Shown here in pieces: positions 11,459-21,442 of a stretch of 64,000 nt of DNA. Below the pieces are notes generated by a model. It did not search any database, was not told the DNA's origin, and saw nothing but the letters and a program-made list of their open reading frames with translations. The stretch covers positions 992,001-1,056,000 of the forward strand of contig PSQN01000016.1 of assembly GCA_002989075.1 (NCBI GenBank). The letters run 5' to 3'. Numbering within the stretch: the first letter of the stretch is position 1; the number at the start of each line of letters is the position of its first letter. This DNA is from Arthonia radiata (taxonomy: Eukaryota > Ascomycota > Arthoniomycetes > Arthoniales > Arthoniaceae). A program made the translations under genes and the position numbers.

Positions 11459-13549
11459 ATGGTCAACTTTAAAGACTTCGATAACACAGAGGTGTATGAG
11501 GAGCTGATAGGCAAGGCGAAGTCCGCGGATGCCAGAAACTTCGTGCTGGACTTCAGTCATGACCGGGCAAGATGTTGTTTCGATGTTGATGAGAGCGATG
11601 TCAAGACACTACTAGGCACGGATGTGAGCACGCAAAAGAGGACATGCTTTCATATTCTGTATGCTAATACCAATCAGAGGCCGACGGAATACCACACGCG
11701 ATGGATGTAAGTCATACCGTACCGTGATCTTGTCGTTTTACTTACTAAACGAACAGTAACATATGGGCTCCAAACCGCCAGTCCAAGATCGTTGATGTGA
11801 GAAACCAAAACCTGCACTCGTGAAGACACGACTGATCATCCTCAGCACCTGGCTGCTGCGTATGGCTTCTCGCCACGCCTGCGTGGGCTGATGAAGTCCA
11901 AGCATGTCCTCAACTCCACCAATGCATCCAAACCACGACGCTCGACATCATCCAGGAAGTCTCCTGTCTCATCTTCGACGTCAAAGAGCTCTGATGCTGT
12001 CGAAATGAAGCCGCTTGACGTTGAGAAGCAAGCTGCGCACATCAAGACCACCGAGCATGATCTGATGCGTGATCTGAACCATTACGATATAGTCAGTTCT
12101 ATCTATCACTACACGTCCGTTGACTTGGGCGTCAAATGTCTGTGAAGATCTTGAGAGCTGAGCAGTCTATTGACTGACGGGTACCACAGATTTCTGCATT
12201 GGCTACAACATGCTGCATAATGTAAGGCCCGATCGGCATGATCCTCTGAAAGGGCACGATCAGCTCGGTTTTGGCAATGCGAAGCTACCACATGGTGATC
12301 GAATATGGAATTGGCTTATCATCTGCGATGACCGTAGGTAGTCATTGTGCCCCCTTTCTCACCCATACCCTCCATCTGAACACACGCAGGCACGGTCATC
12401 TCCATGTTCGAAGATCCCTACTCCTCCCTTGAGTCCACCGCCCGCAAAACCCACGACGCAAGCAAGACCCGCTACAACCTCCTCAACGTCTTCACTCAGC
12501 TCTCCAACGTCTCCTTTTCCGCCGACCGCAACCCCATCTCCCTTGTGCCCGTCCGTCATACAGAACCTCTCGTCGGCGAAGACGGCGAGTACCTCAGCCA
12601 GACCGACGACCGCCAGCCTGCCGAAGTCGACGGCCCCGGCCTCCTATTCTACTACCTCTTCGACGACTGGTGGAACTCCTACGCCCTCCTCACGCAGCAC
12701 GACCACCACTACGGCGCGGCTCTCGACAAACTCCGCACAGAAATGGTGATCTCACCCCGCGTCGAGCACGTCTACTCACTTCAACACATCGGTCGGCAAC
12801 TCGCATGCCTCAAGCGTCTTTACGAAAGCTACGAGACCGTCATCCTGCGGATCCTCGAGAAACAGCGAACACCGCCCGCTTTCTCCCGTCCTCCAACCAA
12901 CGACTCACAATCCGCCTCCCAATCCCCTCAAGACCTCAAAGCCGCGACGCTCTTCTCCCGTCCTGTCTGCGCGCCAGCCCCTCAATCTTATCACCCCGAC
13001 CACTACACCAACAACTCCCATCACGCGTTATACCCCTACGACCAATACGGCCTCTACCTCACGTCCTCCGCGCGGGTCCGCTTCGAACGCCTGCGCGACC
13101 GCGTCCGCCTCTACGCGATCGCCGAGATCGCCGAGTCCATCGACCTCAAAGACAGCTTGGTCACTATGAACTACAATCTCATCGCGGTCAAGGAATCGCA
13201 TAGCATGGAGAAGCTAACACGGGTAACCACGCTGCTATCCAAAGCGACGATCTTATTTTTGCCAGTGTCACTGTTGAGTGCGTACTTCAGTATTGACTGG
13301 GACGAAGAGAACGGCGAGTCGGTCAAGGCGTACTGGGCCAGTTTTAGTGTGATTTTTGGGGTCACGTTTGTCTTGCTGGTTATGTTCGGGGTTGTGAGCA
13401 GGACGCTGGAGGGACGGGTGGTGTATCAGCCGCTGTGGAGGGTTGGGGTGGAGGCGTGGAGAGGGACTAGAGGCTTGGGGAGAGGCTTGGGTAGGACGTT
13501 GACTGGTGGTGGGGGAAGGGGAAAGGAGATTGATGAGGATGATGATTGA
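11459..13549 (+). CDS. CorA-like membrane transporter, five exons
   Basis: Exons 11459-11706, 11757-11796, 11846-12137, 12190-12333 and 12390-13549 sum to 627 residues with matching phases. The long cytosolic part has fungal CorA-like hallmarks (FCIGYNMLHN, IWNWLIICDD, GLLFYYLFDDWWNSY). Two membrane segments lie near the C-terminus, about 524-541 (ATILFLPVSLLSAYFSI) and 555-577. True CorA channels have a GMN signature at the end of the first segment; here the position reads AYFSID, so Mg2+ selectivity cannot be assumed. This GMN-less subgroup is common in filamentous fungi and its substrate is unknown to me. The tail after the second segment is Gly/Arg-rich then acidic. The third-exon end (12137) is the least certain junction. 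Confidence 0.8.
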
Positions 13550-14069
13550 GTGGCGGTGTTTGGGAAAGATTAGACGTTCGCGATTGAATTACTTCTTGAT
13601 GAAGACCACGGCGTCAATGTCATCTATGCAAGTGCTCCAGATCTGATCTCATCTCCACCCAGCCGAACCGCACTCAGGACAGCGATCTCTATTCTTCACT
13701 AAGAATGCGCGCAGTCCCCACATCAGACGTAACCGTAAGATTTCCAGGTTCCGCAAGGTTCAAAATGATCATTCCATGTATCGATACAATGCCCCGACTT
13801 GGGCTATCTGCAAACTTGTCAAAGACCCCATCCAGACAAGCCCTTACACTGCACCTGGCCGAGCGCGAGATGTTCACGCATTTGTACCCGTATCCGTGAA
13901 GTTATGCAAAGCGCCCTCGTCGCCCTGATCGCCTCGCTCGTAAGAACGGAATCGTGATAGTACAGAAGAGACGGTGCGCGCTATTTTCAAACCCAGTTTG
14001 GCCCGGGTTTTAATCTGTCAAAGGCGTGAAACACATTGTGTATGGGATCGCCTGACTCGCAACGCTCGT
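13550..14069. other. Intergenic between convergent genes
   Basis: Shared 3' flank of the CorA-like and HMG-box genes. The small open frame near 13705-13899 has no recognisable features. Confidence 0.55.
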
Positions 14070-15253
14070 TCAGCGACCCAGCGTCTCGGATCTGTCGCGC
14101 TCGTGTCGTCGGTCCGCCGCTGCTTTTGCTTTCTGGTACTTCTCGGCGATTGACGGGTACAACTCAGCAGACTCGCTGAGGTACTGCTCCTTGCGGGACG
14201 AGGCGTCGTCGTTGTATTTCTGATGCATCGTTAGCACACATCGTGCTCGCCTTCGGGCTGAAGTTCGTCAATTATGCGCATACCTTCTTGTCAGCTTCAC
14301 TCAAGCCTCTCCATTCCTCCGTCATGACCTTGCTGGCCTCCGTGACCTTGTAGCCGACAAACTCGCCCGTCGCCCATCGGTCGGCCATGAACTGCATGAA
14401 GCCCGACTTGGGCCTCTTGAGCTGCCTGTCGTCTTTTAAGAGGCTGTATCGCTTGGTATAGCGTGTCCCTGAACCAGGATGCCTCTGCGCAGCCAGGCGG
14501 TTCAAACGCGTGCGAGCATTGTTGGCGAGGCGAACCTCGTCGGCTGTGTGCGAGCGAATCCAATCGGAATTGGCGCGCGTGTTGAGTGCACGATTGTTGA
14601 TGGCTGTTTGGTTGAGCGACTGAGAGCAAACAATTAGCATGACGCTTATTTAGGTAACGAAGCGGAACGTCTTCTGCTTGACTAAATGTGGAGACACTTA
14701 CTTCTCGATCGCCAGCACTCAGCTTTTGGTAATCCTTGCCATTCTGCTTAATGGTCATTGTTACCGGCATCCCCTTTTTAATATGTGCCTGGTTGTACAA
14801 TGTCCACACGGTGGTCGGTCGCTTCTTGGGCTCGTCCAATAGCGCAACCTGGCGCAATGCTCGGACCTTCCCGCTTATGAGCTGCGACTCAGTCTTGGTT
14901 CTCACTGTGCGCTTCTTCGCGGCGGGCTTCTTGGCTGGCTTTTTGGCTGGTTTCTTCTTCGCTGCAGGTTTCGACTTCGCTGCCGGTTTCGCCTTCTCTG
15001 CAGGCTTCTTCTTGGGCGCAGCCTTCTTCGTGGTGATAGTGGTGGTGGTTGTGGAGGTCTTCTTTGGTCGGCCACCCTTAGCTGTAGCATACGTGCGCAG
15101 TGCGCATGGCTGCAACAGAGATCTTGCGGCGGGAGATGCTTGTAGGAATTGGTTCAGGAGTGGAAGGAAACCGGACGGTCGCGTGCTAAGGGATGTGGAC
15201 TGGGGGTGCGCGGAGAGGGCGAGACGGCGTGTGAGGAGTCGGGACGCGGTCAT
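14070..15253 (-). CDS. Mitochondrial-type HMG-box protein with lysine/alanine-rich tract
   Basis: Exons 15253-14702, 14619-14284 and 14219-14070 give 345 residues. The N-terminus (MTASRLLTRRLALSAH) is basic, Ser/Arg-rich and free of acidic residues, like a mitochondrial presequence. Residues about 60-115 are an H1-like Lys/Ala/Pro tract (AKKKPAKKPAKKPAAKK). A degenerate HMG-like segment follows (KKRPTTVWTLYNQAH), then a clearer HMG box (LKRPKSGFMQFMADRW to KKYNDDASSRKEQY). Paired HMG boxes with a presequence suggest an Abf2/TFAM-like protein that packages mitochondrial DNA. The H1-like stretch is unusual beside that. A nuclear role remains possible; location is inferred only from the N-terminus. 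It shares a 500-bp divergent promoter with PRP5. Confidence 0.8.
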
Positions 15254-15753
15254 AGTGGATAATATGAAGCTGAGTTGAGATTTGGTTTGTAGTCTTGCAG
15301 TCAATTGACTGCGGCTCCTGTCGTTTGGTCTTATCAAGAAGGTACACAGACGCGCACCTCGCGTGTAGCTTGAAAGCTGCAGGACACAATACACGAGGCT
15401 GGTGACGCTAGACCTAATTGGACCATTGTGTCGGCACTGCTGTCGCGCAACACTCAAGGTATGTTTCATTGACTGGTTCGTACATGGGACCAGACAGACT
15501 TGCAGAGCTGCGTTGGCACCCTATGATCGAGGTCGTGTATCATGCTGAGATCATTGATGGGACGATGGTGAGACGTGCGTCAGAATCACGTGATTCGGTG
15601 CCTGTTGGAGCCTAGCCCCACTTCACTCTTAGTTCCATGTCTCTATTCTAATAACCTCTGTCTCTGCGCTCATCGCTTCGCAAAATTCATAATCGAGACT
15701 CAATAACCGTTAGAGACTACACTGGTGCTGTCTACCCATCCTTGGTCTTGACC
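15254..15753. promoter_or_regulatory. Divergent promoter, HMG-box gene and PRP5
   Basis: 500 bp between two divergent start codons. It holds a perfect 14-bp palindrome at 15583-15596. Nothing else recognisable. Confidence 0.5.
15583..15596. promoter_or_regulatory. GAATCACGTGATTC perfect palindrome
   Basis: 14-bp perfect palindrome around a CACGTG core. The inner TCACGTGA (15586-15593) ends 160 nt before the PRP5 ATG. A candidate binding site for a dimeric bHLH/bZIP-type regulator. Confidence 0.5.
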
Positions 15754-18351
15754 ATGGCGGCCAAGCACCAGGTCGAGTTCGCTGACGAACCGGAACAGCG
15801 CCGCAAGCTGGTCAAACTTGACCAGAACATCGACAGCGAGCCTGTAATTGCGCCACAGGATGAAGACCAAGAAACTGATCTCGGTGTCGATGGCGAGGAT
15901 ACTGAAGCCGCCGCCGCTCGAGCTGCCGCGGAGAAGCGCTCTGCATCCCAGCGCGACGCCATGCAGGGCACTGAGAAGACTACCAATGGCCAGGTGAACG
16001 GCTCGGCCCATGGCGGAGCGGCGAATGCTGCTGACGAAGATGAAGTTGATCCACTCGATGCCTTTATGGCCGATCTCTCGGACGACAAGCCCCAGACCAA
16101 TGGTGCCGGCAGTCATGCGCCAATCAAAAAGAGATCGGAACCTCAGGCATATTTCAGCGATGACGAAGACATCATGACCGCCGTCGACGACAACAACGGC
16201 AACATTCTCGAATCGACAAAGAGAGTAGTCAAGAAGAAGGATCTGCCTTCCGTCAATCACGAAAAAGCAAACTACGAGCCTTTCCGCAAGTGCTTCTACA
16301 CAGAGTCCAAGGAACTATCACAAATGTCCGAGGAAGAAGTCCACCAGATGAGGTTTGAGATGGAAAACATCAAAGTGCGCGGTTCCAGCGTGCCCAAGCC
16401 TGTTCAGAATTTCGCTCAATGCGGCTTGGGCATGTCCTCGCTAAACGTGATCTCCAGCCTTGGCTTCGAAACTCCTACCGCGATCCAGGCACAAGCGATT
16501 CCAGTCATCATGTCCGGCCGCGATGTCATCGGGATTGCCAAAACCGGATCTGGCAAGACTGTCGCTTTTCTTCTACCTATGTTCCGTCACATCAAAGATC
16601 AGCCTCCTCTAAAAGCAATGGATGGCCCTATTGGCCTCATAGTAACCCCAACACGAGAACTCGCCACACAGATTCATCGCGAGTGTCGACCTTGGCTCAA
16701 AGCCCTCGGTCTTCGCGCCATGTGTGCTTACGGCGGTGCGCCAATCTCGGACCAAATCTCTGAGCTAAAGCGTGGCGCCGAAATCATTGTGTGCACACCT
16801 GGACGTATGATTGACCTGTTAGCTGCGAATTCAGGTCGTGTGACAAACTTGAGGCGCGTCACCTATTGTGTCCTCGACGAGGCTGATCGCATGTTCGATC
16901 TTGGTTTTGGACCACAGATCAAGATGATCCTCGATCGTATTCGACCCCAGCGTCAGACCGTACTCTTTTCAGCGACGTTTCCGGCCAAAATGGATGAGCT
17001 GGCCCGCACTGTGTTGAAGAAACCGGTCGAGATTATTGTGGGCGGGCGTGCCGTTGTCGGCCCGGAGATCACTCAGCTGGTTGAAGTGAAAAAGACCGAG
17101 CTAGAGAAGTTCCAGCGCCTGCTGCATCTTTTGGGTCAGGTTCACAATGACGAGGACGCACGAAGTCTAATATTTGTCGACCGCCAGGACTCAGCGGAAA
17201 AGCTGATGAATGAAATCATGCGCAAAGGCTACCCGTGTCACGCGATCCACGGCCAGAAAGATCAGTACGACCGAAACTCAATCATAGCTGATTTCAAAGC
17301 TGGTATTTTCCCAGTCTTGGTGGCCACTTCCGTTGCAGCTCGGGGTCTTGATGTCAAGCAGCTGAAGATGGTGGTCAACTTCGAGTGCCCAAACCATCTT
17401 GAGGACTACGTTCACCGAGCTGGTCGGACCGGTCGTGCGGGCAACACTGGCACAGCAGTCACGTTCATCACACAAAATGAAAATCGATTCGCCCCAGATA
17501 TTGTGAAGGCTCTGAAGCAGAGCGGTACTGAGGTACCCGAACCGCTTCAGAAGATGTCTGATGACTTCCTAGTGACAGTCAAAGCTGGCAAAGTCAAGGC
17601 TGCTGGGGGTGGTTTTGGCGGAAGAGGTCTCGACAAGATCGATCAGAAGCGCGACGCCGAGAAGAGCGCACTTCGGAAGCTGCACAAGACTGATGACGAT
17701 GAGGAAGAGCAGCCCGTCGAGAAGAAAGAGGAAGATGATACTCTCGCGGGCTTGGAGAAGTACAAAATCAAGACCAAGCCAGCGGAGCTAGAAGAAAACG
17801 AGAAGGAGAAGGAAGAAGCGCCCAAGCCTGCCATCAATACTGGTATTCCATCGCATATCAGCCTCGATCCCAGCGCCATCAAGGTCGTGGCCACGGAGCG
17901 AGAGGAGCGCAAGAAGGGTAAGCTCACTGCTGCTGAGATTGCAAAGGCCAGGATTGACTCCCGTCTGCGAAAAACGGGTGACATCCGGGGCACGGCTCCG
18001 ATCGACAACAAAGGTCCTGACGCGGGCGCATTCCATGCTACACTCGAAATCAACGACTTCGCCCAGAAAGCTCGTTGGGCTGTCACGAATCGCACCAATG
18101 TTGCTAAGATTCTCGAGTCAACAGGCACATCGATTACCACCAAGGGCAATTACTATGCGCCCCCGAGGCAGCCCGATATCCAGAAAGGAGACCTTCCGAA
18201 GTTGTACATCCTGGTCGAAGGCGATAATGAGAACGTAGTCACAGATGCGATGCGTGAGCTCATGGATCTTCTGAAGACTGCAAGCATTGCAGCTGAAGAG
18301 GCGGAAGCTCAGAAGCCGAGCAGCATCACGTCGAAGTACAACATTGCGTGA
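15754..18351 (+). CDS. PRP5: Pre-mRNA-splicing DEAD-box ATPase PRP5
   Basis: 865 residues, one exon. DEAD-box motifs in order: Q-motif region ([14 protein letters not shown]), Walker A AKTGSGKT (about 262-269), PTRELA, TPGR, DEAD in [13 protein letters not shown] (about 375), SAT, and [10 protein letters not shown] (about 553-562). The C-terminus (about 755-850) carries the KH-like domain typical of Prp5/DDX46 ([14 protein letters not shown]). An acidic stretch with [13 protein letters not shown] precedes the core, as in orthologues. Prp5 remodels U2 snRNP and proofreads branch-site pairing before prespliceosome assembly. The ATG at 15754 sits in a good context (GACCATGG). Relatives I know usually carry a longer Arg/Ser-rich N-terminus; here it is short, and no upstream exon encoding it is obvious. 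Confidence 0.93.
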   Translation: MAAKHQVEFADEPEQRRKLVKLDQNIDSEPVIAPQDEDQETDLGVDGEDTEAAAARAAAEKRSASQRDAMQGTEKTTNGQVNGSAHGGAANAADEDEVDPLDAFMADLSDDKPQTNGAGSHAPIKKRSEPQAYFSDDEDIMTAVDDNNGNILESTKRVVKKKDLPSVNHEKANYEPFRKCFYTESKELSQMSEEEVHQMRFEMENIKVRGSSVPKPVQNFAQCGLGMSSLNVISSLGFETPTAIQAQAIPVIMSGRDVIGIAKTGSGKTVAFLLPMFRHIKDQPPLKAMDGPIGLIVTPTRELATQIHRECRPWLKALGLRAMCAYGGAPISDQISELKRGAEIIVCTPGRMIDLLAANSGRVTNLRRVTYCVLDEADRMFDLGFGPQIKMILDRIRPQRQTVLFSATFPAKMDELARTVLKKPVEIIVGGRAVVGPEITQLVEVKKTELEKFQRLLHLLGQVHNDEDARSLIFVDRQDSAEKLMNEIMRKGYPCHAIHGQKDQYDRNSIIADFKAGIFPVLVATSVAARGLDVKQLKMVVNFECPNHLEDYVHRAGRTGRAGNTGTAVTFITQNENRFAPDIVKALKQSGTEVPEPLQKMSDDFLVTVKAGKVKAAGGGFGGRGLDKIDQKRDAEKSALRKLHKTDDDEEEQPVEKKEEDDTLAGLEKYKIKTKPAELEENEKEKEEAPKPAINTGIPSHISLDPSAIKVVATEREERKKGKLTAAEIAKARIDSRLRKTGDIRGTAPIDNKGPDAGAFHATLEINDFAQKARWAVTNRTNVAKILESTGTSITTKGNYYAPPRQPDIQKGDLPKLYILVEGDNENVVTDAMRELMDLLKTASIAAEEAEAQKPSSITSKYNIA

Positions 18352-18597
18352 AAAGCTGAGATGCTAGCAATGCAACTCAATGCGGCAAGCTCAACAAAGC
18401 TCGACAACCGAATACCACGCCGCGCTTCGAAGACGAAGCCAGCGCGCAATCATGAACCGACGCTAATGTGTACGAATAGGATGAATACGCAGTCAGATCA
18501 ACTCAACTCGTCCCTACGCCAAGGTGTTGCGGACATTTCAACGATACCAAGAGAAAGTGAGTATAACCTGCCCTTCCCAGTGACGTGACTCGCTCGT

Positions 18598-19186
18598 TTA
18601 TCTGTGCTCCATCGCCTGCTGCGTCGCGTCTTGCCTACGTTGACCTTGCACTTCGCTACTGTACTCGTCCAATGTATTTCTCTTCTTTTGGGCCTCCAGC
18701 TTTTGTCCGAGGGGCCCACTGGGCTTCTTGTCGTCGAAACGTGCCTGATTTCGCAGAGTCAGTGCTACGGCTGGATGTTCATGTTGGGGATAGTCTCACC
18801 GTGCGGAGCTTCCGCATTCTATCCGCTTCTGATTCTTCTTCTTGCGTGAGCGGCTGCTGGTCGGTCATGGCGCTGCCCGGTGTCTGTCCTTGACTTCCTC
18901 GAGGGTCCTGTTGGTTCGCCGCAGGTGAGCCTAGGGTTCGGCCTGGACTCTTCTGCGCATCGCTTGGGCTGCTTAAGTCTTGACCCATGCCTGGCGATTG
19001 CGGGGATGTTGCTGCAGCAGGTGCTATAGCTGCTGGAGTGGTTCTTCTCTGAGGCTGCTGAGGCTGTGCGGATGCTGATCCTAACACCTGCCCTTGACCT
19101 CGAAAATTGTTGCCTGAAGGTGCTGAAGTACGAACAACGGTAGAGTTGTCCTCGTCGGATTCGCCGCACGAGCAAACATTCCCCAT
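18598..19186 (-). CDS. Small MGxxC protein, probably N-myristoylated and palmitoylated
   Basis: Exons 19186-18800 and 18744-18598 give 177 residues. The N-terminus MGNVCSCGESDEDN fits an N-myristoylation site (Gly2) with nearby cysteines for palmitoylation, implying membrane attachment. The middle is Gln/Pro/Ser-rich and probably disordered. After the intron comes a Lys/Gln-rich helix-like end (GPLGQKLEAQKKRNTLDEYS). I recognise the layout (MGN-Cys start, low-complexity middle, KLxAQxK end) from uncharacterised filamentous-fungal proteins but know no function. It converges with PRP5 and diverges from the C2H2 regulator. The spliced model is preferred because the unspliced frame stops at once and the intron has a GTGAGA donor. 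Confidence 0.7.
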
Positions 19187-19726
19187 TGCCGCGAGACCTG
19201 TTTATGAGGACAATTTGCGAACTACAAAAGGCGTCCGGAATGCGACGGACGAGTCAGGTTACGCGCAGGAGATCTATCGGAGTCTGTGTCCCATGTTCCA
19301 CAAGCGTTTGGCTTGGCCAAATGGCGCAGCAAGCGACCGATGCGGGGTGGGGTCCTTGGAGATGAGACGACGTCCAGACGAGGTCACTATATGCGCGCTC
19401 AAGATTGGGTAAGAAATAGGATGAGTGCCGGGCCAAAAAGAAAGGATGGGAAGACCGTTCGCTCTGGTGCAGGGCGTTCACTCCACCTGTTAAAGAGGCC
19501 ACGCGCAATCACATCGATGGAAGCCCAGATATCCCCTCGTCACATGCCAAAAGTGGTAATTACGCTACTTGTCCCTCACGGTTCTCATCTGTCGAAACAC
19601 ACAGCCTGCAATATGGCTCCCACATGCACATTTGTCTGTCGTACTCGAAACGCCCACTACTGAACAATGCAGGATAGCTAACTGCTAGATATCGCATTCG
19701 GTCTGATCCAGCACCTTGTGGCGAAC
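19187..19726. promoter_or_regulatory. Divergent promoter, MGxxC gene and C2H2 regulator
   Basis: 540 bp between opposite start codons. No repeat or conserved element recognised. Confidence 0.45.
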
Positions 19727-21442
19727 ATGGCCTTTGAGCAGCCTCAACGCCAGGCTGGTGGAGTCAAGAGAAAGAGAGGACACGATACCATTGGCGACCT
19801 TACCAAATTGCATACCTCCTTTCCGAACGTCGAATTTCCCATGAGCGCAGCCTACCCTTATTATCATCAACAGCATAATAACTCCTGGCCGTCGCAGCCC
19901 TGCTGTGAACCATGCAACAATGTTGCAGGCTTTCCATGCGAACATCCAACCTCCTACTGGAACACGGCGCCAGACTGCACGGGCCTACGGCCTTGCAGCG
20001 ATCCTACATGCGAAGACGTCCAGCCATGCGGCGCGCAGTCAGATCCATGCCTCGAGCCGCAAGATTGTCTGGGCAATATCTGCTATGATGAGAGCTGCGT
20101 TCCTGACTACACCTGCGATCAGGATTGCGAGACTGCGACGCGGTGCGTCACGCCCTGCTGCAGCGATGAGTGCGGTATTCCTGCCTGCAGCGAGGCATGC
20201 TCATCCATCCTTCCACCACAGGCAAGCTCGGCCGGTGGGAGGCACATGCAGGTGGGTGAGAAAGCCATATGTCAGTCTGGCCCTTGTGATATCCCCGGGG
20301 ATCTCTGTGTCGATCCTCAATGCTTGTATAAAGACTATGCCCCTGCTCATCAGAAGCATCACGACCTCGACGTGTTTCTCAACTTCAGCGAACATTGGAA
20401 CTTCGACCCGTACTTGGCTGGACAAAATTGCTGTGGACCTTCAAATACCGCTCAAACATTCCCACATCTTCAAAGCTATGACTCCCAAAGTACTGCATGC
20501 TATCCTCAGCATCATCCGCATTCATTCACGCCGCACTCTCTACAAAGTGTCGAAAATTGGACCAACAATGTCTCGTACTCCTGCTACAACCCGTCCTTCT
20601 CGCAAGATACGGAATCAGCTCTTCCATCTTTGAGCCACAGTCTGGCTGCAACGCCAACCACCACTGCGTCCAAAAGACTCAATAGCCGCAGGTCTCATAG
20701 CTCCACGCCGCACAATGTTCACCCGCCAAATATGTGCATGTGGATGAGTGGACCAGATGAAGACACGAAACCATGTTGTATGAAATTTGACAATGCCTCG
20801 GACCTTCATGCCCATGTCGAGCGCGCCCACGTTGAGACATTGCAACGAGACTATTCGGCTCCGCCAAATGAGAGTTTCTACTGCCACTGGTACGGTTGTG
20901 CTCGACATTCGACTGACAACGTTCCTGCTGCTTTCGCGGCTCGCCCGAAGCTCAAACGCCATCTGCAAACACACACGATGTACAAGCCTTACGAGTGCTC
21001 GAAGTGTGGCGTAATGATGAAGACAAAGGATGCAATGGAGAAGCATGAGCGGACACATTCCGGCGAACGACCGTACGCCTGCGAAGTAGCCGGGTGCAAC
21101 AAGATTTTTGCAACTTCGACAGAATTGAAGACTCACATGGTCGTCCACAGCGGGCGCAAGCCACACATATGTCCATATTGTCGTGAAGGTTTCGCGGACA
21201 GTAGCAACCTGAGCAAGCACAAAAAGACTCACTTTGTGGGTATGTATGAGTGTCCCGATAAGAACTGTGACACCCGCATGAAGCGTTGGGACCAGATGAG
21301 ACGACACATCGCCAGCCAAGGACATGGCACGCACCTCCTGGGCGATGCGGAGGCGCTGAGAGAGTACAAAGCTCGGATGGAGAGGGCGTGGAAAGAGCTA
21401 TCGGATTCGGAGAAATTGCTGCCCAGTGAGCGGTCATGCTGA
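19727..21442 (+). CDS. C2H2 zinc-finger transcription factor with cysteine-rich N-terminal half
   Basis: 571 residues, single exon. Residues about 55-205 hold some 24 cysteines in short P-C, C-C and D-x-C units (CCEPC, TPCCSDEC), unlike DNA-binding fingers. About five or six C2H2 fingers occupy roughly 340-530: CMWM...H (degenerate), CHWYGC, CSKC, CEVAGC, CPYC and CPDKNC types, with TGE/SGE-like linkers (HSGERPY, HSGRKPH). Finger order and text resemble zinc-responsive Zap1/ZafA regulators (AESSNLSKH-like finger near the end), but I cannot assign orthology. The N-terminal cysteines could bind metal and act as the sensor, as the activation regions of Zap1 do; that is inference. An NLS-like KRKRG follows the start. 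The ATG at 19727 is the first in frame. Confidence 0.8.
   Translation: MAFEQPQRQAGGVKRKRGHDTIGDLTKLHTSFPNVEFPMSAAYPYYHQQHNNSWPSQPCCEPCNNVAGFPCEHPTSYWNTAPDCTGLRPCSDPTCEDVQPCGAQSDPCLEPQDCLGNICYDESCVPDYTCDQDCETATRCVTPCCSDECGIPACSEACSSILPPQASSAGGRHMQVGEKAICQSGPCDIPGDLCVDPQCLYKDYAPAHQKHHDLDVFLNFSEHWNFDPYLAGQNCCGPSNTAQTFPHLQSYDSQSTACYPQHHPHSFTPHSLQSVENWTNNVSYSCYNPSFSQDTESALPSLSHSLAATPTTTASKRLNSRRSHSSTPHNVHPPNMCMWMSGPDEDTKPCCMKFDNASDLHAHVERAHVETLQRDYSAPPNESFYCHWYGCARHSTDNVPAAFAARPKLKRHLQTHTMYKPYECSKCGVMMKTKDAMEKHERTHSGERPYACEVAGCNKIFATSTELKTHMVVHSGRKPHICPYCREGFADSSNLSKHKKTHFVGMYECPDKNCDTRMKRWDQMRRHIASQGHGTHLLGDAEALREYKARMERAWKELSDSEKLLPSERSC

Noticed and set aside
12345-13203. Long open frames overlapping the CorA-like gene in other frames
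   Set aside because: They are Pro/Ser/Arg-rich shadows of the real coding frame.
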